From: Carnegiea gigantea
Taxonomy: Eukaryota; Streptophyta; Magnoliopsida; Caryophyllales; Cactaceae
Assembly (NCBI GenBank): GCA_029747015.1
Contig: JAKOGI010000005.1
Location: 920,191 to 984,190 of the forward strand
Length of the DNA: 64,000 nucleotides
Direction: 5' to 3'
The position numbers were made by a program, and so were the translations under genes. The notes beneath the pieces were generated by a model. That model made no database searches. It saw only the letters and a program-made list of their open reading frames with translations, and had not been told where the DNA came from. Positions 10,788 to 22,957 of the stretch are shown here, piece by piece (the first letter of the stretch is position 1; each line of letters opens with the position of its first letter).

Positions 10788-13700
10788 TCATTTGTAACTA
10801 AAAATTCATTAAATTTATGGCATATCATGCAGGAATTGAACACTTGACCTTTCAAAGGGTAGAGGTGTTCATATCCGCTACATTACGATTGTACATATGA
10901 TATTTCCTCGTGGTAAGGTGGTCCAATTTTGTCCAATCCAAAATAAAATGAGAACGGAAAAGTTGGGTTAAGTGCCTATTTTCTCTTCTCCTTATCTTTG
11001 TTGTCTTCAAATCCAAACATGGGGTAAACTTTATCGACAAGTCCTTTTTTTTTCTGTCTTTTAGTTGAGAACATAGCAAACCATCATCAACCATCTCAAT
11101 ACAACATACAAGTTACAATTGTTCACTTCATGAAACATGACTAAGAAATGAAACATAGTTGAAGTACATCAACATAAACATGTCAAGTACAATAGTGACT
11201 TGCAACTTTGTAACTTCAATTGTTAATTTGTTATAGGCAAGTAGAAGCACCTGCTCACTATTGAGTTAGGAGCCCAAAGGTATACATGGAATACTATTTG
11301 AAACTATTCATAATGTTAGTATGTTACAGATTCAATAGGAATGTTCACAAATTTGCGAGCATGACTATAAGGGCATGTTCTTCGAGCGTTTGGTAGTGTT
11401 TTCTAAACAATAAAACTACCAAGTGCTCTCAAACGCTTTCAAATATTAACCATTATTTGTGAATGCTAATGTTGCCAAATGTTCTCATCTGCTGCCAAAC
11501 ACTGCTAATTAACCCCTCCCAAACTCTAATCTGTAGTATGTGTAAACGTCCCAAATGCTCCCAATTGCTCCCAACTGTCCTCTGACACTCGCAATCACCG
11601 TCAAGCACTTGCAATAGCCAACCGCTAAACTTAGACATTACTACCTCCTCCCAACCACAACTAACTACTAAACACTAGTTCGATACATTGAAATGAATAG
11701 ACCCTGAGATATAGCTTAATTATGGTCAAATGAGAAGGAGAAGAAGAAACCCAAAAAGGATGGAAAGAAGCATCATGCAAAAGACACTCCCGACCCCGTA
11801 AACCCCTGGGAAGTATTTGGGCCCATTGGATATAGACGCTTATACGTCCCTATGGCCCAACTAATTAAGCAAATTTAAACACGCGCTTCAGTTGTGGCAA
11901 CTTTGTTCAGTTGAATTGGATTGAATGAACTGATTTTAACGTCTATTTCTCATTAATCTTATCCTATTCATTTTTTTTTTGGGGGGGAGTCTTTTTTAGT
12001 TCTTTCTGCATGTATTTGACATTATATATAGATTTTTTGCTGGTTGGATGAAAACTTTGCTCAAATGAAGTCGCTCTTGGCTAGATTAAGAGCAGATTGC
12101 TCACGTGATGAGTGATTCGCTTCTATATTTAAGTGATTAGATTCAATCGTGAATTTGTGATTATTCAAGAATCATTTTAACCAAAAATTTAAACTGAAGA
12201 TTGAAGGTTCAAAAATAAGTTTTATATTTCAGCATGCCTCCTCATGTGAATACCCTTTATGCTTGAAACATGAATATTGCAAAGACTCTCCTTACCTTGT
12301 GCAATAATTAATATGGGGATTACTGAAATTCGAACATGAGACATTCACCTCAAAAAAGTCTTTGATGCCATGCTAAAGAATACAACCAAAAATTTAAACT
12401 AATGGTAGAGATTTTAGGAATAGGTTTTATACTCTAACGGTGATAATATAGATCAGAACCGAAACTTATTCTTTGAGCTTAATCAAATCAGTGTAGGTAC
12501 TACGTCGTAGACAAATCCAAAAGAGTAGAAAATCCTTTTATCAACTTTGAAACATTTTCTAAGACTTAATCTCTTCATACCTTTATAATTTTAATTAAAT
12601 GAACAAAAAAGAAATAAAAGTGCCAATGAGCTGTCTATTTTCTTGATAATAATTAATGTACTATATAAATGATTTTAAAGAAATTTTGACGACCTCCATC
12701 TCACATAAAAAAAGGTGAGAAATGAATTTAATTAGGCTGGTGAGTGGAAAACGCAACCTTGGAGGCTCACTTTCATTCACAAGACGTGGTTGTCTTGCCT
12801 TCTTAATGTTCCTATTAATATTTGGCATTTAAATTGTTGTCTTAATGAACAAGTCAACAAACCTCCTTTGTGGGTTAATTTTAAAGTTGATGGGTGACTA
12901 CTGACTAACCCTTATGTGATGAATGAAATTTCCTCTTAGAACTTACGCCTATGCATAAAAATTCTGTTTCTATGATTGCATTACCATAATTTTTGATTAT
13001 TGCCGCTAACGCAGGAGTCCTATTAATAGACAATTATCTGAAACAATCTTCATAATCATAATCGTTTGTTCAGTCTTATGGCATAGTTTATATAGTTTAT
13101 TGACTGTTTTTCGACCTACCTAAATTTTTTTAAGAATTGTGATCACTGACATATGTATAAAGACAACTTTCTACAGGGAAAATAACTAGCTAACTTTGTA
13201 AGCAATCCCCCACCTCAATATTCTGCTATTTTATATATGATTGGGTAGGATTTTAATGATAAATGCCGTACTACTTTTCTGTGTCATCGAATTCATAACT
13301 TTTGTTAAGGAAAATTATCCACCTATTTAAAGAAACATACAAATGCAACTGCGCATACCCAAGTAAATTAAAACTGACCAATCAAGCTAAACCGAGCCAA
13401 ACTGATTTGGACTTTTAAACAAGCAAATAGATTTATAGAAGGTTAACTCGTTTGTGGAGGGAATGACGTGGAAATAGGATTGAGAGTGGTTAGAAAAATG
13501 GTCCCAAAAAAATTGTGTATGGGACGGAGAAATAAAAACAAAGTAAACTCTAGTTTGTAGTGGTAGTGGGGGACCTGCCTATGTAGGCGCCAACATAATT
13601 TTTGAAAAATTGATGTCTCCACTTAACTTTTATTTACGTGTATTAATCAAATTGCATGGCTAAAACATCATTTTTCAATTGTTTTGTTTTTCTACCTAGT

Positions 13701-14204
13701 TTTTCTATATTGAAACAAACTATTATGTGACTAATTGATAACGAGATAAGTCATGATTTTGGTTTTCTTTTATGTGGCATCCCAAATTATGAGATAGATG
13801 TCGTCTTATTTGTCTTTTGATTTGAAAATTTAATAGGATTCTCGATATAACAATTATATGATCTAAGTCGATATAAGCAGAATTTGAATTGGAATCTTGG
13901 CTCCCATATATATCTTATCAACTGAGCTAGTTGGCACATATATAGTATTTCGTGTTTCAATTATATATAATTTTTTTTCTAATTATCTAAATTCAAACAC
14001 AAATCTTTAACAACATAAGAATTTAAGCAATTACAATTAGTTAGTACATGTATTTTTCTAATTTAATAAACAATTGACAAAGGAAAAATTCTTGCTTTGG
14101 TACTTCATTAAAATTTAGTACATAACAGAAAAAGATAATGATACACAAAATACATGAAGGTACAAACCTTGATGGTAACTTTAACTATTGCGTTTTAATT
14201 CAAC
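10788..14204. other. AT-rich intergenic DNA with degenerate repeats, no gene seen
   Basis: No open frame resembles a known protein. About 11371-11704 looks like an old MITE: it opens GGGCATGTTCTT and closes with the near inverse of it (GAATAGACCC), and its middle repeats words such as CCAAATGCTCCCAA, as does the stretch at about 18400-18620. About 12180-12440 contains two ACCAAAAATTTAAACT words and the reverse complement of a pol III B-box-like word (ATTCGAAC at 12328), reminiscent of a common SINE-like plant repeat. A T10G7 run lies at 11971-11987. The rest is plain. Confidence 0.4.
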
Positions 14205-14207
14205 TTA

Positions 14208-14625
14208 GATCATGTTTGGTAATAGCATTTTGAGTTATATTTAGTGTTTTAACAAAATCAGTATACTAATCACTCAATTTTTAGTGTTCAGTGACTTTGT
14301 GTTTTGACTAGCATTTCAAGTAGCATTTAACGTTTTAAGCAATATTTCTGAAAAGCTAACAGTATTAGCTTTTGGCATTTAGAATTAGCGTTTCATATTG
14401 TTTGGCCAAAAAATATCCTTTAAAAATTTTATTTTTGGATATTATCTATATTCTTTTACGTTAATTTACATTAATCAGCTAACCCAACAGCTAAATTTAC
14501 CGAACACATTTATTTCAACAGCTCATCTAAACAACTAAATTAAAAATACTATCAGCTACCTAAACAGTTATTCGCTACCTAAATTGCTATTCGCTAGCTA
14601 AACAGCTAATTTTTCCAAATAAGAC
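14208..14625. mobile_element. Tourist-like MITE, copy A
   Basis: About 418 bp. It starts GATCATGTTTGG and ends with the near inverse (CCAAATAAGAC). The left neighbour is TTA and a TTA also occurs within two bases of the right end, so a TTA duplication (PIF/Harbinger superfamily) is likely but off by one base in my reading. It shares its whole length with the element at 60588-60999, including GCGTTTCATATT, AATATCCTTTAAAAATTTTA and TTTACATTAATCAGCTA. Confidence 0.65.
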
Positions 14626-15144
14626 TTTAATCTATATAAACATCAAGAGAAAATTAAGAACAATTACAAAACAAAGAAAATAATATCAATAAAATATGAA
14701 GCACAAATATCAAATAACCGTATACAGGATATAAAAAACAATAAATGATAAAAATTATCAATTTGTTAATAATAGTTTATTTTGGATGAGACTATTTCAC
14801 ATTTGAGAACTAATTATGAAACAATTACATTATGTTAGTTCACATGTCATTAAAATGAAGATCTCTACTTATGTATCATATTTTTCGTATCATAATGATT
14901 TATTGTGAGAAAATTTTACCTAAAAATTTACAAGGAAGTAAATGAAGGGCAAAAGCAAGTGATTTAGGTGGGCGTTTGATTTGGAAGGTCAAAGGGAGAA
15001 ACTTTTTGCAAATGTGCTTTTTGAATGAAAAGCTTTCTTGTGTGACACCCTTTTCTCTTCATCTTTTTGGGGATTGCTATATATGTCATGTGGTAGTTTT
15101 GCTACCACATGTCTCAATTATGATTCTTTTTTCTTTACTATATG

Positions 15145-15440
15145 GGCCGGTTTTTTTCGTTGAAAAATATAGATTTGTAAATGAGTAAATTGGTTGAGAT
15201 TAGTAGAAATGGGTTGAAGTAGATTGAAGTATATATATTTTTTGGTTAAAGTGGGTTGAAGTTGGTTGAAGTGAGTTGATTTTTTTTATATGATGGATAA
15301 AAGTTGGTTAAAATAGTAAAAAGTGAGTTGAAGTCGGTTAAAGTGTGTATTTATTTTATTGAAGTTGGTGAAGTAGGCTGAAGTGGATTGAAATTAGTTG
15401 AGGTTGGCCAATTGAGATTTACCAATGAAAAGAACAGGGC
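15145..15440. mobile_element. GTTGAAG-repeat MITE, copy 1
   Basis: Inverted ends: left GGCCGGTTTTTTTCGTTG, right (reverse complement) GCCCTGTTCTTTTCATTG. ATATG flanks both sides. The interior is almost entirely degenerate repeats of GTTGAAGT/GGTTGAAG. Related copies are at 41212-41456, about 41545-41811 and 46443-47165. Confidence 0.7.
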
Positions 15441-17279
15441 ATATGCAGGCTTGTGTGTTCACTATAGTAGAATTTGAGGATTCCACATAACATATGACCA
15501 CCAATTATTGTATTTATCTATTTGTATTCATAAATTTTCCAGATTTAAAGGTGAGATTTAAATAAGTCACATTATCATATATTTAGAAAAATTTGGATGT
15601 GAAAACGTCCTTTAAAAAACTTATTCCACCTACTCGCAAAACTAGAGCAATTTAGGGATACTAAAAATTCTTCACCTAATATTTACCCTTTGAGAAAACT
15701 ATGCTTGGTAACTTTAATTTTAAATTTGTATATGCAAGGAAATTAACTTGTTTGACTTAATTTACTCTCTCACACTATCTTGTAGACCATAAAATTTTTT
15801 TCCCCAATTGGTTTTTCATTGTGCGTAATATTATTAGGGCATCGCTTGATGATTCCAAACCCAATCCTCTGGGGAAAAAAAAGCTAAAATAAAGAAAAGG
15901 AGGAGAATAAAATTATAAATTGTTTTTAGAAAAAAATTATATTAGGAACACTCTTGATGAGATACTTAGGTGTGTAGGATACTGGGAGCACATTTGTTAA
16001 ATTTTGTTGGTTTATTTAAATAGCTAATGTGAATAACACGCCGAGTAATAACGAACGCGTATTGATAACGAGTTAGATCAATCAACGGCTGATTCATTAA
16101 GAATCCAATGTTTATGCTAAGTGATACTAGACCAATATATTACATTCGTCTTTTTAATGAAAAAGTAGGGTAATCAATCAATTATTCAAAATAAGCATTG
16201 CATATATTAAATTTGTTTTTTAATGAAAAAGGGAGGGTAATCAGGCAATTACTTAAAATCAGCATTTTCCAAATGTCTTCAAAGGCCATCTTATCATAAA
16301 CAATATATGGGCTACCTCTTAACTATATATTTTAAATTTCTTCGACATTAAAACCAATAATTTACATACAAGAATGATTGTTACAAAGACTATCTTTTAA
16401 TTTTTTCTGTATTAATTGCTGTACTCCAGTTTAAAATGGGGTTAAAAGTAGAAAATTTCAACCCAAATCCGATTTGTTTGTTAATAAATTAGCCTCACCC
16501 GATCATCTTAGTGTGGCCAACTGCCCACCCTAATGCTAAGCATATGTACAAGGGTTTATTATATTAATGTGTGATCCGGTTAATTTCTTCAAGTAATTTA
16601 TTTCATAGGTGATTATTAGTTGTGGAAGGCAGACTTTTTCTCCACTTGGGAATTGATAGATATGGAATGGCCTTTACTTAGGGATGGTGATGAAGTGTCT
16701 GACCATATCTCAGGGTGTGATAGTTGCAGATGACCTAAGTACACAGTGATCTGATCCTGCGTAACCTGGTGGCGGTGTTGCGGCCTGCGGGCGTCTGGGT
16801 AGAGCAAAAAGGGGGCATCCAAGAAGAGTGAAGAGGGGAGGGGTGTTGTCTTGAGGTAGAGTGGCTGCTGAGGGAACTGTTTGGAAAATCAAAAGTTGTG
16901 TGAAAGTGAATTTCTCTGAGATTGCATATAGATAAGATAATATATGCTTTATTTTTTTTTCCAAATTACCATTTTACTTTTTTTTATATCGTGCTAAAAT
17001 TAAATTATATATTTGTATTTTCTATCAGATTAAAATCAACAATATTAATATATAAATATGTGTGTGTGTGTGCGTGTGAAAATTATATGTATACAAAAAT
17101 GTCATAAATATTATGCTAAAAAAAATTATTCCCACTCTTTTACATTAACCAACTTTTATCTATTATAAAAATGGCAGAATTATGCCGCTTATAAATAACA
17201 ACAATAGAGCATGCAGTAACAGCAAAATCACTTAGTAAAGGTGTCATTACTTAGCAGTTTTTGTTTTTTTTTGGGTGTA
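15441..17279. other. AT-rich intergenic DNA, no gene seen
   Basis: No convincing coding frame, RNA gene or transposon end. A GT/GC-type microsatellite (TGTGTGTGTGTGCGTGTG, about 17060-17078) and runs of A/T are the only features. A small inverted repeat, CATGTGGTAG...CTACCACATG, lies just before this stretch at about 15087-15111 (5-bp loop). Confidence 0.5.
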
Positions 17280-17282
17280 TTA

Positions 17283-17822
17283 AGAGTCTTTGTACTTATC
17301 ATAAATAATTTATTGTTGATGAATGTTGATCAGTACTGATAGTGCGTACTAGTGCTGATCAATCGGAAATTGTAAATATGAAATAGAATTGGTAAAATCT
17401 GTCCGATCTGATTTGAACTTGTCCGACCCAAAAAACCAGGTCCGGTCGCAAAAATTTTGTTCGTATTTAAAATTCAGACAATTAGTCATGTTCGAATTTA
17501 AATTCGGGTTGGGTTCGCATTTGGGCATTCGGGTTTCGGTTGTAGTTTCTAAATCATTTCTGTTTTGAAAAAATTCGGACAATCGACTAATTGCGTGCGA
17601 ACATCGAACAATTAGGTTCTTGTATAATTTGGACAGGGTCAAAGTATGAAATTGTTATCCGAATATCTGATTTGTGCAGATCCAAATCGCCTAAACAAGA
17701 ATCTTTACCAACGCTAGTATAAACTATATTTGAGTGCTAATAAATATTGATCAGTACTAATAGTACTGATCAGTATTAAATATTAATAATAAATATTTAT
17801 GATAAATTCAAACGAACAGGCC
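17283..17822. mobile_element. Fold-back MITE with palindromic subterminal repeats
   Basis: Flanked by TTA (17280-17282 and 17823-17825). The two ends share, in inverted orientation, TTATCATAAATA and then a TGATCAGTACT-type palindromic cluster (about 17327-17362 and 17751-17778). The interior (about 17400-17640) is rich in TTCGGGTT-like words. No coding capacity. The outermost 10-15 bp are poorly conserved between the ends, so the exact limits are approximate. Confidence 0.55.
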
Positions 17823-18738
17823 TTAGGATTTGTTAAATATCATGACATGTAACTCGCAATTGTTGTTTATATCCAGCTATGTTTGTATATATTGAGCAGT
17901 AACGTGCCGGAGTATCGTAACACAAATTCATTCGTACTCTCATAATTTGGATTAAAAATAACAGCGAATGCTCAAAATGACAGCCATATGTGACAAAGAA
18001 ATAACTTTCAAAAATATTAGAAAATCTTCGAAAGGAAATTTATGAGTGAGCCTCTTTAATTGTTTGCTATATTGTATTTTTCTGGCAGTCCTTTTGTCAT
18101 TTAGTGGCTAGGATTTTTAATCAGCATTTGCAAATAGACCACTGACAAGAATGTTAGGACATGTGATTATTGAATTAAATTGTCTCACCAGAATACTATA
18201 ATGACAATGGAGGAGGAAAAATTAAACTCCAGATAGTAATCTACGCAAGCCCAAAGTTTTAATCATTAAACAAGTATTTTATTAATAAATACTCGGGTTG
18301 TTTTTTATCTGATTAAAAAATTTATTAATAAAAAGTCGTATAATATCTATATTAATCGTCTGTTAACGCGAATAAATTTAAAATATTAAAACAGATTTGT
18401 ATTTATACCTATTTATTTCAACATTTACCCAACTGTAACTGTTTTTAAACCACTCTCAACTATTTTCAACTGCTTTCAACCGCTAATCGCTCCTAGTTAC
18501 TCACCTTGTATTACAAAAATTAATCCAACTGTCTCTCATTTGCTTACAACTCTGTCAACTACTGTTACTTGTTAGCCGCTCCTAACCGCTCCGTACAATT
18601 ACTGAAACGAACCAACTCTTAATGTGTCTATGTATTGATCTTCGTTCATGTTTGTGGTGGAGGGATAAAACAGAAGAAGAACAAAATCTTCTCCCTGAAG
18701 CGAAAAATTCCAAAAACGTGGGAAACAGCGGTAGGTAC

Positions 18739-18750
18739 TATAATATAAAT
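18739..18750 (+). promoter_or_regulatory. Possible TATA box of the SPL6-type gene
   Basis: TATAATATAAAT lies about 30-40 bp before a pyrimidine-rich stretch (CCCCCTCC...CCTCTTCCTTTCTC, about 18785-18828) that is typical of plant transcription starts. It is about 660 bp upstream of the coding start, implying a long leader that may contain an intron. Confidence 0.4.
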
Positions 18751-19408
18751 CCAAAGAGAAATATGCATTTCTAAGCTCGGAAACCCCCTCCCTACCTAAA
18801 TCACTTCCCCTCTTCCTTTCTCTCTTTGTGGCTGCTAAAAAGCTACAACTTTAAAAAAAATTGAAATAAAAATCATAATCTTGTTCCCTCTTATTATGCC
18901 CTTCCGTTTCTGTGTATTTGCTTCACCATTGCATCAAATTTGCTGGTAATTTCTTCCTTCTTTCTATCTCTATTATTGGGCCTCTGCAATTTCTGTGTTT
19001 GAGCTCACTTAATCGCCCTCTTTAAGCTGGGTTTTGGGCTTCCTTATCTGCATTGTAGCTGGGTTTTCAGTGATTGTTTGGAATGAAGCGATCTCCCTGC
19101 TGCTTTTGACTCCAAGTTGACTGAATTTGTGCTATCTGGATTTTCTGGTTTGGATTTTCTTTACTGGGTTCCTGTGTAATTTTGATTTGCTTTAAGTTCT
19201 CGCCCCAAATTTGAGGATTTCTGTGTCTAATTATTGATGATAATGAGAAGCTCATCAGTGGGGTTATGTTTGGTTTGGCAAATTTAGCTTTCTTTGGGGC
19301 TTGGATTGTTGATTTTGGCACTTAATTTGTCGTCCAAGGACACTGTAAAGGGGGATTACTCACTTTAGATTTTTATTGGTGCGGTGTTTGGCATTTTGAT
19401 ACTGTTAC

Positions 19409-22400
19409 ATGGAGTCTGGGTGCTTTGATAATCTGGATAAGGGTTATGTATCAAATGAAACCATCCCACTACCTGAATCAATCATCAGAACCAAAAATGT
19501 ACTGATGGGATGGGAATTCAAGCACCCTTTCAGCTATGATAATAGCCTATTGGTCCCAACTCAGCAATCCATGGAGAATCCGGGTTTTCCTGATCTGGGT
19601 TTTGCAGAAAATGTGAGGAAACAACATCCCCATGATTCTATGAATGATTTAGTGAACAGTAGAGCTTGTGTTGGAGAAGTTATTAGCCCCTGTATGGTTA
19701 CTTCTAATGATAACGAATCATGTTCAAAGCTCTCAAGCTCGGTGCTGGACTCGAATAGCCGAGAATCATCATTGATTGATTTGAAATTGGGAGGATTTGG
19801 GGATAACCGGAATCCTAACCCATCTAGAGCAGGCCCAGCTTTGTCTTCAGCAGAGTCCTCAACGCAGGTGAAGAGAGCTCGATTAACAAGCTTGAGCTCT
19901 CAGAAAGCATATTGTCAAGTTCTTGGCTGCAATAAGGATCTCAGCTCTGCAAAAGACTATCATAAGAGGCATAAAGTTTGTGATGTTCACTCTAAGACAA
20001 CTAAAGTTATTGTTAATGGTATTGAGCAGAGGTTTTGCCAGCAATGCAGCAGGTTGGTTTTTCTTATGTTTTCCCCTTCATTTAACATCTGTCATCCATT
20101 AGAGATCCAAGCTGTATTTATAAGGAAGAATCATACACACCAGAATGTGCGGTTTCCTTTTGTTCCAAAACAGTTTTTCTTCAGCATGAAGCCTGAAGTG
20201 CTGTGTATACTTCTTTACTGCACATTCTCAAAGCAATCATGTTACTTTTATGTCTATCTTGCTGTACTCTCCGTTATTAGGGACATATGTCTGCATATAT
20301 TTTGAAGATACAAAAAACAATTTGGATCAAGTAATCCAAACTTATGACTAAGATACGCAAGAAACGGCCTCTCTACATTACTTTGTCAGGGTAAGGCTTG
20401 TTTGACTCTCTTCTTCCCTTCCCCACTCCTAACCCTAGATGAGACTCTAGGATATTGGTATTGTTAGTTTGTTTTTGGTTCAAGTGGTCTGAGCTTGTCA
20501 TTTTGTTTTTACTCATTTATGTATATGAGACTTTACAGCATAGGCCCTTTAGCTCTCCTTTTAAATTTCTTTTGGTGGTTCTGCTGCACTCTTTCTATGG
20601 TGTTACTATTTACATTAATGTCGTTATGTAAAGGTTTCCTTGATTGCTTGTTTGTCCTTGTATCTTTGCAAAACAGATCCTTGAAAATGACATTTTGTCC
20701 TCTCCTCATTCTTGATTTTTCCTTAGCAAGTACTATGGATTTATTATCTAAGAATATCCTCGAGCTGTAATGGTATACTCATCCGGTGGTCCATCTTACA
20801 TGATTGTATGTGCTTTCTTTGCCTCAGACCACTGATCGAACTGATTTGTGATGTTGACATACAATTATCAAATTACCTCATTTAGTGATGTCTGCCACCT
20901 TATTTCACTTATTATCCTCAAAATCAATGCCATTTCGAAGAGAAAGAATTTGAAGTGTAGATTCATTGATAGTTAGCCATTGTTCTAACAGTGAAAGTTC
21001 GTATTATTCTTACACTTTGACTGATAGTGGCTTATTGTTGGTCAGGTTCCATTTGCTGGCTGAGTTTGATGATGGTAAGCGCAGCTGTCGTAAACGCCTA
21101 GCAGGGCACAACGAAAGAAGGCGCAAACCTCAAGTAGGCTTCAACGGCAGCAGAGTGGGGAGATCATTTCACCCATACACAGGTAATGTAAATTTATCCT
21201 TATCCTGTTCTCTTGGAGGGAACTTCTGTGCGTGAAGAAATTGCAGCAAATATGTTTGCTACCTTTTTTTTTTGGGGGGGGGGGGTTCTGAATTATGAAA
21301 CACTGGCAGGATCCTTTGTAGCTTAATGTTTTTGCTTGCACGCTTGGTGATTCTGTTTGCTTCCTAGACACCATATGCCCATCTTTTTCTCATTAGCATA
21401 TGCTCTCCCCAGCGTGTCACATATAGATGGCTACCCTTGTGTACTTTTCAGTACATTCGGTGTGTGTATATGCTGATGCTGAACAGAAATTTACCCTACC
21501 TGAATCCAAAATTATGCTTAGTTTGCCCTGAAGCAATCAGCCATAAATCTAAAACTTCTATAATGAAGTGGATAAAGTTAATTTTCACTTGCTTATTTCA
21601 GTGTAATGGTGATGTTAAATAATCCACTTTCACTTTTCGGCAATTTTGTAGCTTTAGATTATAATGAACTAAAACAAACTGCTTCACTAGACTGTCCTCT
21701 ATGCTTTTGCTGTGCAGTTTTATGGAGTCAACATCTTCTTAGTCTAGGTCCAACAGAAATAGTCTTGATGCAATTTAGGCGTCAGGTTTCATGCATCTAA
21801 CCAGACCTTCCACTCCCTTAACACCCTGCATATATAGGATGTCTGCTGTTTGTGGTTTGATTTATCAACGTATTTGTAAATTCATAACATGGTGCAGTAT
21901 TGCTTAACCTCAAGATATGCTAATCAAATAAGGCTGCTTGACCTCCCCCCCCCCCCCCCCATTTCCCCTTTTTTTGGGTGCCTACAGAAGTGAAGGTTGC
22001 CAGATTAACAATTGTTTCTGGATGATGTTCTTTCTGATAGCATTGTGCTTCTCTGAATAATACCCTGGACTCTTTTCTGTATTGGGTTGGTAACATTGTA
22101 AATGCCTTGCAGATACAGGCTCTGTACGCAGCAAGTTTCAGGGAACTATAACAGCAACATCTTTTATATGCCAAGATATACTACCTAGAGGTACCTCTCA
22201 TACTGAAAGTTATGAAACTAATGGCTGGGGCAGAGATATAAAGGTTGAAGATGGGGTGAACTATGCCCAGAAGTCAGCAATGACTTGTGCCAATGGATCG
22301 CTTCATCCAAAGTCTTTTGTGCCCCCTTATCTTTACGAGAAACAACACCCTTCTCTTGTTGACAACATAAACAGTGTTGGCCCAGCACCTGTATTTAGCG

Positions 22401-22957
22401 AGAATATAAGTCAATATCCGATGGAAATAGTCTCTCGATCCTTGCTCCAAACAAATTCACTTGGGAACCAAGACTTGTCCCTTTTCGATGCAGCATCAAC
22501 CATTCAAGGTTGTGCTCTCTCTCTTCTGTCAGCTCCATCACAAAACTCTTCAGGTCATTCGTCAGGAATACCTACAGTTCATCCTTTGATTACACCGAGC
22601 ACGAGTCTCCAGTATAGTGTGAGTGAAGTCCCTGGAAAGCTCTCTGGAGGTGGCTCTCAGGGTTTAATCGCTGGAATTGAGAACAGGTATCCTTCATATC
22701 AAGTCAGTTCCACTGGGAGGAGTTACCTGGATGCCTTGCCAGTGCTTGATAATGGCGGTCCTGTCAACGCTGACTTTGCAAGCGGGATTCTCCAGGGCTC
22801 TGGGTTTATAAGTGACAAGGATCGTTTTTCATGTGAAGATGGGACTACCATTAATTTGCTTCAGTTGTCATCCCAGCTGCAGCGGGTTGAAACTCAAAGG
22901 CAATCTGCTCCTGTCAAGCAGGAAACTGAAGGTTTCTGCTGCCTTAGAATGACTTAA
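19409..22957 (+). CDS. SPL6: SBP-box transcription factor, SPL6 type
   Basis: Nuclear DNA-binding regulator of the SQUAMOSA promoter-binding-like family. Three coding exons join in frame with GT-AG introns: 19409-20052, 21046-21182, 22113-22957, giving 541 residues. The ATG is preceded in frame by TGA (19397-19399), which fixes the start. The SBP domain starts at about residue 168 and crosses the first intron. Its zinc ligands are visible: Cys169, Cys174, Cys191, His194 for site 1 and CQQCSRFH...SCRKR for site 2. The overlapping nuclear signal [17 protein letters not shown] follows. A DLKLG motif (residues 124-128) and the conserved C-terminal [13 protein letters not shown]...VKQE block point to the SPL6 group rather than SPL9/15 or SPL13. 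Exon 3 carries a miR156 site. A 3'-UTR intron (about 22971-23508) is possible. Confidence 0.93.
20350..20475 (+). repeat. TS/Au-like SINE fragment in SPL6 intron 1
   Basis: AACGGCCTCTCTAC...GGGTAAGGCTTG...CCTTCCCCAC...GAGACTCTAGGATATTGGTATTGTTAG follows the order of the 3' half of the common plant TS/Au SINE consensus, with many substitutions. A related fragment lies in COB intron 3. Confidence 0.5.
22512..22531 (+). promoter_or_regulatory. miR156 target site in the SPL6 coding region
   Basis: The 20-mer GTGCTCTCTCTCTTCTGTCA is the standard SPL target of miR156/157 and encodes the ALSLLS core in frame. It predicts that transcripts are cleaved or repressed in juvenile tissue, as for other targeted SPL genes. 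Confidence 0.93.

Noticed and set aside
11371..11704. MITE with GGGCATGTTC-type ends
   Set aside because: Not listed as a separate element because the ends match weakly and no target duplication could be found; mentioned only within the intergenic entry.
15087..15111. Short perfect hairpin CATGTGGTAG-TTTTG-CTACCACATG as a candidate microRNA precursor
   Set aside because: The 10-bp stem is too short for a plant microRNA precursor and no longer pairing extends from it.
19067..19321. Open frame upstream of SPL6 on the minus strand
   Set aside because: It lies in the SPL6 leader, has biased Lys/Gln/Pro content without a domain, and is best explained by the noncoding leader of the plus-strand gene.
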